The notes under the pieces were generated by a model. That model saw nothing but the letters and a program-made list of their open reading frames with translations. It ran no database searches and was not told where the DNA came from. From the NCBI GenBank assembly GCA_947446635.1, contig CANFHF010000001.1, forward strand, positions 1-64,000: a DNA stretch of 64,000 bases. The letters are read 5' to 3'. Both the position numbers and the translations under genes were made by a program. Below, one piece after another: positions 24,824 through 32,476 of the stretch. This stretch comes from Flavobacteriaceae bacterium. Its GTDB lineage: Bacteria; Bacteroidota; Bacteroidia; Flavobacteriales; Flavobacteriaceae. How positions within the stretch are numbered: position 1 is the stretch's first letter; every line of letters starts with the position of its first letter.

Positions 24824-25885
24824 TTAAACCAGTATAGCTAATTGGTTTTTTATTTTCAAGTTTTGTTTCTTTTTCAGGTCAATTAACAATGATTTGTATT
24901 TTATAAATTCATTGTCTATGGGGTTTATTTGTAATACAAAATTTATCTTTCCCAACAGGTGTTCTAAATAATGGGCATGATTTATTTCTTTATAGACTCG
25001 ATGTTCTCCAAAGCCAAATTTATTGATGTAATACATCTCTTGGCGCAATTTATTGCGTTTATGAAACACTACCTGAGGTTTGTCATTAACCACAATTCCA
25101 GTTACGGTTTGTCGGGTGTTTGGGGTCATCAGTTTTGTTTTGCTTTTATTGAGGCTTAGATTCAAGTTTTCGATAGTTTCAGTTACTTTATCGAACAGTT
25201 CATTTTCGTTAAAGTCTCCGGAAAAACTCAAGTCATCGGCATAACGAGTGTATCTAATTTTTCGTTGCCTACAAAAATCAGAAATAGTAGTGTCCGCGTC
25301 TTTAAAAATAAGGTTGGAGAGGTAGGGGCTTGTTGGCGCACCTTGCGGCAAAGAATTATCTCGAGTGCAAAGTTTTGCAAGTAGTTTCGAAACTATTTTT
25401 GAATAACCCAGTTCTATAAAAACTTTCTCAACCCATTCCAATTTTATTGATGGGAAGAAGTTTTCCAAATCAAGAGTGAATACTTTGGGTTGGTTTTTAT
25501 GAAATTTCAGGTTTTCCAAAAGACTGGTTTTGTGTTTATAGGCTTTAGCAAAAATACTTACCGGTACTTTTTCAAGAATGTTTTTAAGAATCCATATTTG
25601 GATTTCCTTCAAACTAGGAAGCGGTTCAGAAATAGGTCTTTTATTGCCGTTTCTTTTTGTGATTTCAAAATCTCTGTAAAAATAAGAGCTATGATTTGTA
25701 GCTTTTTTGATGTATACTTTTTTGTAGCCCAAAACCATAGAAAGATGTGAAGGATTGTAAATAACCGGAACATTGTTTAAAAATAATACTTTGGCATACT
25801 CCAAACAGTGTTGGATATTATTATTTGACAAGCTATTTTTGCCGGCCTCCGTGGTAAAATCGTCTTTGTATTGTTTAAAGTCCAT
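24824..25885 (-). CDS. Retron-type reverse transcriptase
   Basis: This 353-aa reverse transcriptase would copy part of an upstream structured RNA into multicopy single-stranded DNA. Visible motifs are RNGNKRPISEPLPSLKEIQ (79-97), AKAYKHKTSLLENLKFH with the NxxxH equivalent of the retron NAxxH motif (125-129), LDLENFFPSI with catalytic D139, LPQGAPTSPYLSN (179-191), RYADDLSFSG with D218-D219, and the retron-specific VTG (261-263) in the region that recognises the msr. QGxxxSP and VTG together point to a retron rather than a diversity-generating element. There is no maturase or endonuclease domain. The C-terminal part is the usual thumb. An RNA-like region lies directly upstream. Confidence 0.88.
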   Translation of the reverse strand: MDFKQYKDDFTTEAGKNSLSNNNIQHCLEYAKVLFLNNVPVIYNPSHLSMVLGYKKVYIKKATNHSSYFYRDFEITKRNGNKRPISEPLPSLKEIQIWILKNILEKVPVSIFAKAYKHKTSLLENLKFHKNQPKVFTLDLENFFPSIKLEWVEKVFIELGYSKIVSKLLAKLCTRDNSLPQGAPTSPYLSNLIFKDADTTISDFCRQRKIRYTRYADDLSFSGDFNENELFDKVTETIENLNLSLNKSKTKLMTPNTRQTVTGIVVNDKPQVVFHKRNKLRQEMYYINKFGFGEHRVYKEINHAHYLEHLLGKINFVLQINPIDNEFIKYKSLLIDLKKKQNLKIKNQLAILV

Positions 25886-25904
25886 AAATCTTAGAAATCA
25901 TTAA

Positions 25905-25930
25905 TGGAGTGGGAATAACTCCCCACTCCA
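25905..25930 (-). other. 9-bp hairpin between the candidate msd and the reverse transcriptase
   Basis: TGGAGTGGG-gagttatt-CCCACTCCA (minus strand) is a perfect 9-bp stem with an 8-base loop, 20 bases before the reverse transcriptase start. It could attenuate or process the transcript, or be part of the msd. No T-run follows, so it is not a simple terminator. Confidence 0.6.
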
Positions 25931-25944
25931 GTTAAGAACACGGG

Positions 25945-26063
25945 TTTAAAAGGTTCGGAGCTCTGCGAAGATCCTTTTAAACACAGTTGCTTGAAAAAGC
26001 ATTCAATTACAGAGTAGTGACTCACGACTCCTTCAACAGCACTAGCCGATGAACCTTTTTAAA
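25945..26063 (-). ncRNA. Candidate retron msr-msd RNA
   Basis: The minus-strand sequence upstream of the reverse transcriptase folds as expected for a retron RNA. The first bases, TTTAAAAAGGTTC (26063-26051, a1), are complementary to the last, GAACCTTTTAAA (25956-25945, a2), over 12 pairs with one bulge. Between them lie an msr-like hairpin, GAGT/ACTC and GTG/CAC (26030-26012), and a second hairpin with TTTAAAAGG/CCTTTTAAA (25981-25945) topped by TTCG/CGAA, the likely msd. The a2 strand could pair with either a1 or the msd arm. The branching G cannot be fixed; the GGCTAGTGC after a1 is the likely place. Ends are approximate. Confidence 0.55.
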
Positions 26064-26065
26064 AT

Positions 26066-26185
26066 CTAAAAGTTTAATTCAGTTTTTCGAGGGATAAAAA
26101 TTACTTTTTGACTCAGTTTTTGAATTTTATTTTTTAGATCTTTTTTAATCCATTCTTCTTTTATTTTTGATTGGTTTGTTTTCAT
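26066..26185 (-). CDS. 39-aa lysine-rich ORF upstream of the retron RNA
   Basis: ATG at 26185 opens a 39-codon frame that stops (TAG) three bases before the a1 arm of the candidate retron RNA. The product begins MKTNQSKIKEEWIKKDLKNK and ends VIFIPRKTELNF. It is strongly basic, with 11 lysines, and residues 6-27 would form an amphipathic helix. I recognise no family. Position and orientation suggest co-transcription with the RNA and reverse transcriptase. Retrons usually carry an effector gene, and this is the only candidate here; it may also be a chance frame in AT-rich DNA. Confidence 0.4.
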   Translation of the reverse strand: MKTNQSKIKEEWIKKDLKNKIQKLSQKVIFIPRKTELNF

Positions 26186-26315
26186 TTTAAAAGTTTCAAT
26201 TTCTCTTTCACTTTATTTAAGGTATTTAAATTCAGTATTATATGTTAGTATGAACATTAATAAATTTACAAAATTTTATTTTATAAATTGCAAATAAATC
26301 ATGATTATTTTATTT

Positions 26316-27479
26316 CTAATACAATTTTATGAATCGCTTATGTGGTAAGTAAGTGACGATGATCTCAATTGTCCGTGTAGTCCAATATGAAACCCAATTC
26401 AAAAATTTTGTAGAAATCCCATCCCTTAGCGCTATAGATTCAGGAGTAATTCTTTCGCATTGTTCCATAATATGGTCAAGGTGTAAAAGATAATTATTAG
26501 AAAATTCGGCTGAGTTGATCCCCACGTTCATTTCGATGCTTGCATACGAACTCAAATTATTTAGGTTAAAAGATCCGATGGTTGTCCAAGTATTGTCCAC
26601 AATGGCTGCTTTTCCGTGTAAAATAGATGACTTCCATTCGTATAGTTCAATATTATACCGCAACAATTTAGAGTATAAATAGCAACTGGCTCGCCTTGCC
26701 ATGGGAAGATCTGATATTCCAGAAAGAATCAATTTAATTTTCACCTTGTTTCTCGATGCGTTCTTCAAGGTGGCAATTAATTTTCTGCCGGGAAGAAAAT
26801 AACTCCCCACAATTACGATTTCTTTTTTCGCATTGTCAATGGATTTTAAGTAGGCATCTAAGATTTCTTTTTTCCTTTTCAACCAATCATTTTGAAAAAC
26901 ACTTACAGTAACGGCTTCATTATAATAAACAACAGAGGCTATTTTTTTTCTGTTCACGACTCTTTTCCTGTAATAAATGTTCCAACACAGCTTAGAGAGT
27001 GCTGCCCCAATTTTTGCATCATTCAATTGAACGGCATAATCTAGCCATGGCTTTGAATTTTCGGTTCCATGGTATTTGTTGGCAATATTGATTCCTCCAA
27101 TTAATGCTATTTTGCAATCACAAACTATTACTTTATGATGTAATCTTCTGCCAAGATAAAAAGAATTTGCCGAGAAAAAAGGAGAGAAAAACCGAATATT
27201 AATTCCGTGTTTTTTGAGGTTGTTCAATACCTGTTTTGGAAATGAAAACGAGCCAAAACCATCCAATAAAATGTATATTTTGACATGGCGCAAAGCCGCT
27301 CTTTTTAGTGCGGCAATAATTCTTTTTCCAATAGCATCATATTCAAAAATATAGGTTTGAATGTGGATTTCAGATTTAGAGTCTAAAATAATCCGTTCCA
27401 ACCGAGAAAAATAATCCTCACCACTATGAACCAAGGCTACATATTTTGTTGTAGAAAGTGTAGTTTCGGTATTAAACAT
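26316..27479 (-). CDS. Phospholipase D-family protein (cardiolipin synthase-like)
   Basis: This 387-aa protein has two HKD catalytic motifs: HHKVIVCD (H114, K116, D121) and LHGKAAIVD (H288, K290, D295), each followed by an IGG or IGS(F)N stretch. This is the ClsB/ClsC pattern, whose enzymes join phosphatidylglycerol to another phospholipid to make cardiolipin. There is no N-terminal membrane anchor, unlike ClsA. The start overlaps the upstream M50 protease gene by 8 bases, so it belongs to the same operon and is its last gene. Confidence 0.88.
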   Translation of the reverse strand: MFNTETTLSTTKYVALVHSGEDYFSRLERIILDSKSEIHIQTYIFEYDAIGKRIIAALKRAALRHVKIYILLDGFGSFSFPKQVLNNLKKHGINIRFFSPFFSANSFYLGRRLHHKVIVCDCKIALIGGINIANKYHGTENSKPWLDYAVQLNDAKIGAALSKLCWNIYYRKRVVNRKKIASVVYYNEAVTVSVFQNDWLKRKKEILDAYLKSIDNAKKEIVIVGSYFLPGRKLIATLKNASRNKVKIKLILSGISDLPMARRASCYLYSKLLRYNIELYEWKSSILHGKAAIVDNTWTTIGSFNLNNLSSYASIEMNVGINSAEFSNNYLLHLDHIMEQCERITPESIALRDGISTKFLNWVSYWTTRTIEIIVTYLPHKRFIKLY

Positions 27480-28569
27480 GTGCTCTTTTTGATTTAACCT
27501 CTTTTATCAAAATAAACTCCAAAAGATTTTCGGTATCCAAGGTGCCGATGAGTTTATCGTTTTCCATGACGAGCATTAGAGTGGATTTGTTTTTGTAGAC
27601 TAACTCAAAAATATCTTCCAAAAAGGAGTCGGCTTGAAGCAGAATTAAATTGCTATCCATAATGGAAGACAGCCCCGTTTCTTCCTCTTTTTTAGAAAGC
27701 GCTTCTATAATTTGATCGCGGTTAAGCGTCCCTACGGGCAAGTTTTCTTGGGTAACTAAAAAATTCTTGTAGGGGCTATCAAGTAAAGTGTTCACAGCTG
27801 TTTCCAGTGTTTCATTAGCATCGATAGTTGGATATTGTTTCATCAGCACATCTCGAACTGTAAAGCCCTTAAGTAGGTGTTTTGACTCGGTATATTCCGA
27901 CTCAATTTGGGCACCCATAAATACGAATAGTCCAATAAATATCAAAAATGGATTGGAAAATAAACCAAGAAAAATAAAGCCTATTGCTAGTATTTGGCCA
28001 ATTCGTGCCGCGATTTTCGTAGCAACATGTCTTTCTAATTTATAGGATAAAAGGGCTCGTAATACTCTTCCTCCATCCATGGGGAATGCCGGAATTAAAT
28101 TAAAAATGGCCAATACGATGTTTACCAAAAAGAAATTTAGCAAGAAATTATTCGAGTTGACCCCATTTGACAATTGGGAAAGCATTTGCTCCGAAGTATT
28201 GGGCAGGGTAATAAACAAACTGCTTATAAGAGCCAAGGTAATATTTACTATGGGTCCCGCCAAGGCAACCACTAATTCTTCCGAAGGTTTTTCAGGAAGC
28301 CTTTCTAATCGAGCCAACCCGCCAATAGGCAAGAGGGTAATGTCTATGGTTTTGATATTGTATTTTTTTGCCATCAATGCATGCCCTAATTCATGCAAAA
28401 TAACAGTTGTAAAAATGCATAAAATAAACAACACCGACCATAAAATTTGTGTCGCATTTTGACCTGCTTTGTGATTGATGTAAACAATGAATAGAATGAG
28501 CAAGGAGAAAGTCCAATGAATAAATAGACCGATTCCCGCAATTTTTCCGAGTTGTATTGCTCCTTTCAT
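27472..28569 (-). CDS. Site-2 protease family M50 protein with CBS domains
   Basis: This 365-aa intramembrane metalloprotease has the zinc motif HELGH (59-63) in a membrane segment and the third ligand in NLIPAFPMDGGRVLRALL, the NPxPxxxxDG-like motif near residue 165. Five to six membrane segments fill residues 10-225. Two CBS domains follow (about 240-360), which could bind adenosine nucleotides and gate the protease by energy state. Substrates of this branch are unknown. It overlaps the cardiolipin-synthase-like gene by 8 bases and comes after the DUF2784 remnant. Confidence 0.88.
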   Translation of the reverse strand: MKGAIQLGKIAGIGLFIHWTFSLLILFIVYINHKAGQNATQILWSVLFILCIFTTVILHELGHALMAKKYNIKTIDITLLPIGGLARLERLPEKPSEELVVALAGPIVNITLALISSLFITLPNTSEQMLSQLSNGVNSNNFLLNFFLVNIVLAIFNLIPAFPMDGGRVLRALLSYKLERHVATKIAARIGQILAIGFIFLGLFSNPFLIFIGLFVFMGAQIESEYTESKHLLKGFTVRDVLMKQYPTIDANETLETAVNTLLDSPYKNFLVTQENLPVGTLNRDQIIEALSKKEEETGLSSIMDSNLILLQADSFLEDIFELVYKNKSTLMLVMENDKLIGTLDTENLLEFILIKEVKSKRAHV

Positions 28570-28710
28570 TTGGTTTCATTTTTTAATGTGATTAACTCTT
28601 AATCGTACCTAAAAAAAACAGGAAATTACCAACGAATCTTCTCTATAAAGTTAAGTATAAAAATACTAATTATCAGGTGTATGCCGTTTTTTTTACTTTC
28701 GTTTCGAAAC

Positions 28711-29078
28711 TCATTTCTTCAAGAAATAATAAAGACTGATAAAAAATGCCATGAATAATTCAATTGCTATTGTTGTGTCAACCCAATTTTCAGGAAGATG
28801 AACTCCCGTTATTTTAGAATCAGAAAATGGACATAAGAATTGCTTAGATCATTGTATCATAAAAATTTTGCGTACTTTCGAATGCGTATCTGCCGAAGTA
28901 GAATACTCGATGCCGAACCAAACCCAAATATAAACCAATAAAATTGAGTAAGTGACACGGAAATTAAATTGGTAAACCGCCACCTCGGAACAATCCAACC
29001 AAAAACATTAAATAGCATCAGGACACTGTGAAACAGCATAAAAAAGTAGTCGATGATTTGGAGCATTAGTCTACTCAT
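28711..29078 (-). pseudogene. Frameshifted DUF2784-family membrane protein gene
   Basis: The first 50 or so codons (73-codon frame from 29078) look intact: a hydrophobic FFMLFHSVLMLFNVFGWIV and WFIFGFG, as in DUF2784 proteins. After that the homology moves between frames. A shifted frame gives IEYSTSADTHSKVRKIF, where the family has YCPxTDWHWxVRxKLG. Another gives NDLSNSYVHFLI, and a third gives TGVHLPENWVDTTIAIELF through the stop at 28711. The full length of about 122 codons would fit the family. At least three indels are needed, so the gene is decayed. The first residues overlap the P-type ATPase gene by 8 bases. Confidence 0.7.
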
Positions 29079-31677
29079 TTTCTTTAGTTGTTAATCGCAG
29101 TATCCATTTTTCGATTTCAACCGCCCAAAAGATAACACTTGAAACAACGAAGGTTATGGCTAATTCAGCGATAGAAAGCGGTTGGGTTTTAAAAATAGTA
29201 TTGAAAAACGGAGAATAGATGAGTGTTAATTGGAGTGCAACGGTAAGCAACAAAGCACCCAAAAGTGGCTTGTTTGAAAATACTCCAATTTTAAAAAGGG
29301 AATCCCTTTCGGAACGTATGGCCATTATATGACCCATTTGGCTGAAACATAAAACCGTAAAAGCCATCGTTTGCCAATGCCTGTTTTCACTCTTCATCGC
29401 CCAAAATTGAATTCCAAGGGTTGTTATTCCCATTAGAAAACCTACCCATAAAATATGTCTTCCCATTCCGTTTGAAAAAATGTTCTCTTTCGGATTTCTT
29501 GGGGGTCTTTTCATAATATTTTTTTCCGAGCGTTCTGAAGCAAGCGCCAATCCAGGCAAACCATCGGTGACAAGATTAATCCAAAGAATGTGGATGGCCA
29601 AAAGAGGAATGGGTAACATAAAAAAAGGAGCCAGAAAAATAGCCCAAATCTCCCCTGAATTTCCGGTCATGATGTACTTGACAAATTTCAAAATATTATC
29701 ATAAACCTTTCGCCCGTGTTTGACTGCAACCACTATAGTGGCAAAATTATCGTCCAATAAAATGAGGTGTGATGCTTCCTTGGAAACTTCGGCGCCATTG
29801 ATTCCCATGGCAATACCAATGTCCGCATTCTTGAGTGCCGGTGCATCGTTCACGCCATCGCCAGTCATCGCGACTATCTTGCCCATATCATGTAAAGCAT
29901 TGACGATTTTTAATTTTTGCTCCGGATTTACACGGGCATACACTCGAACTTTTTCGACAATAGCATCAAATTCATGTTCGGTTAATGCATCAAGTTCTAA
30001 CCCACTCAATACTAAATCTGCTTCGGAGGTGATTATTCCCAATTTTTTTGCAATGGCAATTGCGGTGAGTTTATGGTCTCCGGTAATCATGACGGGAATA
30101 ATTCCGGCTTCTTTGCATTCGGCAACAGCCTGTTTTGCTTCTTCTCTTGGGGGGTCAATAATCCCTACAAAACCTATTAAAGTCAATGAATTTTCTATGA
30201 TAGCAACATTTTGCAATTCCGGCAAAGTATCCATTTCTTTTACAGCATAGCCTATCACCCGATATCCTTTTTCTGCCATTTCATTAGCTTTCGACTCTAA
30301 TTCTGGAATAAGGGGTTTTTGGTTTTCGACTAATTTGTCCAATAATAATTCCACGGCGCCTTTGGTAATGGCAATTATTCCTCCAGCCTGTCCTCTAGGC
30401 CGGTTTTCGGTTTTGTGAAAGGTGGTCATGCATTTTCGGGTAGTGTCGAACGGCAATTCGGCAACTCTTGTAAAGGTTTGCTCTAAATCAATTCGTTCTT
30501 TACTTTTATTGAAAGCAAATTGTGCCAAGGCGACTTCGGTGGAATCGCCCAGCCATTTCCCGTTTTTGTCTTTCGAAACATCATTATTCAAAGCCATCGC
30601 ATCGAGTAAGGAACTGTTTTGAAAAAAAAGAGAATCTGAATTCAAGATTGGAATTTCATAAATTTCCTGTACCGTCATTTTATTCAAGGTAAGCGTCCCT
30701 GTTTTGTCCGTGCAGATATGGGTAACGGAACCAAGGGTTTCAACGGCGGGAAGTTTTCGAATTAGCGCATTATTTTTAGCCAATCGCTTGGCGCCAAAAG
30801 CTAAAGCAATGGTGACCAACGCCGGCAACGCCTCGGGGATGGCGGCAACCGCTAGGGAGATAGAAGTGAGTAACATCGTTAATGCATTCTCGCCACGCCA
30901 CCATCCAAAGACAAAAATTACGGTACAAATGAGCAGCACAAAAACTGATAATCGCTTGCCAAAGGTTGTTAATCGCTTTTGTAATGGCGTAGATTTTTCT
31001 TGGGTTTGAATCATTTTGGCGATAAGCCCCAACTCCGTATTCATTCCGGTTGCCATTACATAAGCTTTGCCGCGTCCATTAGTAATAGGGGTTCCTTTGA
31101 ACCCCATATTGATTAAGTCGCCAAGCGAATAATCGCCTTTTAGGAGCGTGTCACTATTTTTTTCGACATTTTGAGATTCGCCAGTTAATGCGGATTCGTC
31201 CACCTTGATTTGATGGGTTTCAAAAAACCGAACATCGGCAGGAATAATGTTTCCGGCTTCAAGCAACACCACATCTCCAGGTACTAATTCGGAAGCATTG
31301 ATTTCTAGTGTACGACCTTCCCGTAAGACTCTTGCACAACTCGGAACCATGTTTTTTAAGGCTTCCATCGCTTTTTCGGAGCGGTATTCTTGGGTAAAAC
31401 CTACAGCGGCATTGATGATGATTATAGCAAGAATAATTAAGGCATCTGTCAATTCTCCAAAAAATCCAGATATGACGGCGACCACGATTAGGACTAGAAT
31501 CATGAAATCGGTCAATTGATGCAATAGTATTTGCCAAACGGTTTTCTTTTTTGTGTCCTTAATCTCATTTTTTCCAAATTCTGACAAGCGTTCTGAGGCA
31601 ATTATTGTGTCAATGCCTGAGGGAGTTGAATTCAGCAACTCAGCAATTTCGGGAATTGATAATAAATGCCAATTCAT
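29071..31677 (-). CDS. P-type cation ATPase, calcium-type (P2)
   Basis: This 868-aa pump has the complete P2-type layout: an actuator domain with TGES (165-168), the phosphorylation site CTDKTGTLTLNKM (D324), the hinge MTGDGVNDAPALKNADIGIAMG and about ten membrane segments. The ion-site residues are PEALP in M4 (281-285), NSGEIW in M5 and NLVTDGLP in M6, matching calcium ATPases. In M8 the SERCA site-I glutamate is a glutamine in FSQMGH, so one calcium per cycle, as in PMCA, is likely. It lies in the operon between an SDR gene and the DUF2784 remnant. Calcium or manganese export is the best guess. Confidence 0.9.
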   Translation of the reverse strand: MNWHLLSIPEIAELLNSTPSGIDTIIASERLSEFGKNEIKDTKKKTVWQILLHQLTDFMILVLIVVAVISGFFGELTDALIILAIIIINAAVGFTQEYRSEKAMEALKNMVPSCARVLREGRTLEINASELVPGDVVLLEAGNIIPADVRFFETHQIKVDESALTGESQNVEKNSDTLLKGDYSLGDLINMGFKGTPITNGRGKAYVMATGMNTELGLIAKMIQTQEKSTPLQKRLTTFGKRLSVFVLLICTVIFVFGWWRGENALTMLLTSISLAVAAIPEALPALVTIALAFGAKRLAKNNALIRKLPAVETLGSVTHICTDKTGTLTLNKMTVQEIYEIPILNSDSLFFQNSSLLDAMALNNDVSKDKNGKWLGDSTEVALAQFAFNKSKERIDLEQTFTRVAELPFDTTRKCMTTFHKTENRPRGQAGGIIAITKGAVELLLDKLVENQKPLIPELESKANEMAEKGYRVIGYAVKEMDTLPELQNVAIIENSLTLIGFVGIIDPPREEAKQAVAECKEAGIIPVMITGDHKLTAIAIAKKLGIITSEADLVLSGLELDALTEHEFDAIVEKVRVYARVNPEQKLKIVNALHDMGKIVAMTGDGVNDAPALKNADIGIAMGINGAEVSKEASHLILLDDNFATIVVAVKHGRKVYDNILKFVKYIMTGNSGEIWAIFLAPFFMLPIPLLAIHILWINLVTDGLPGLALASERSEKNIMKRPPRNPKENIFSNGMGRHILWVGFLMGITTLGIQFWAMKSENRHWQTMAFTVLCFSQMGHIMAIRSERDSLFKIGVFSNKPLLGALLLTVALQLTLIYSPFFNTIFKTQPLSIAELAITFVVSSVIFWAVEIEKWILRLTTKENE

Positions 31678-31703
31678 CTATAAGTATATCAGAATATTGT
31701 TTT

Positions 31704-32459
31704 TTACTGCGCCACAAAACCACCGTCCACTGGCATTGCCAATCCGGTTACGAACGAAGCTTCATCCAAACATAGCCAAACCACTGCATTGGCTATTTCT
31801 TCGGGTTCCCCAAAACGGCCTAAGGGTTCCAAGTCTATATATTGTTCTATAATTTCTTTTTTCTTTCCTGTTAGCCGGTCAATCATTGGGGTTTGGATAA
31901 CGCCGGGACAAACTACATTTACTCGGATTCCGAGTTTGGCATATTCTAGTGCAGCTGTTTTTGTTAAACCTATCACCCCGTGTTTGGAAGCCACATAAGC
32001 GGGTAAACCTTGAAAACCGACTAGGCCAGCTACAGAGGCACAATTGACAATAGCGCCTTTGCCTGTTTTGAGCATTTCGGGAATTTCATATTTCATACAG
32101 AGCCAAATTCCTTTTAGGTTGACGCCAATGGTCTTGTCCCAATTCTCTTCGGAACACTCCTGCACAGTGGCCGAAGTTCCTTCTATTCCGGCATTGTTAA
32201 AAGCAAAATCCAATCGACCGAAGGTGTCAATGGTTTTTTTGATGAGTGCTTTTACCTCAGCTTTTTTTGATACATCGCATTTTACAAAGATGGCATCGCC
32301 TCCTAAATTTTTGATTAGATACATAGTTTCCTCATTTTCTTTCCAATCGGCAATAACGACTTTAGCGCCTTTTCTTGCGAAGGCTAGGGCAGTGGCTCTC
32401 CCTATTCCGAAGGAACCACCTGTAACCAAAGCCACTTTTTTTTTGAATGTTGCTTCCAT
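31704..32459 (-). CDS. SDR-family NAD(P)-dependent oxidoreductase
   Basis: This 251-aa classical short-chain dehydrogenase has the cofactor loop VTGGSFGIGRA (about residues 13-23), NNAGIEG (about 90-96), the catalytic serine in IVNCASVAG and the catalytic YxxxK in YVASKHG (about 156-160). The ADW after the second strand (residues 37-39) carries an acidic residue, which favours NAD over NADP. The C-terminal GLAMPVDGGFVAQ is usual. The substrate is unknown; similar proteins reduce 3-oxoacyl groups or oxidise sugars. It sits 17 bases after ppsA and 26 before the ATPase gene. Confidence 0.88.
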   Translation of the reverse strand: MEATFKKKVALVTGGSFGIGRATALAFARKGAKVVIADWKENEETMYLIKNLGGDAIFVKCDVSKKAEVKALIKKTIDTFGRLDFAFNNAGIEGTSATVQECSEENWDKTIGVNLKGIWLCMKYEIPEMLKTGKGAIVNCASVAGLVGFQGLPAYVASKHGVIGLTKTAALEYAKLGIRVNVVCPGVIQTPMIDRLTGKKKEIIEQYIDLEPLGRFGEPEEIANAVVWLCLDEASFVTGLAMPVDGGFVAQ

Positions 32460-32476
32460 AATGGTGTTGTTTTATA

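Noticed and set aside
24824..25885. Reverse transcriptase as part of a diversity-generating retroelement or group II intron
   Set aside because: It has QGAPTSP (not the GxxxSQ form typical of diversity-generating elements) and the retron VTG motif. There is no template/variable repeat pair or Avd gene, and no maturase, endonuclease domain or intron RNA domains V/VI.
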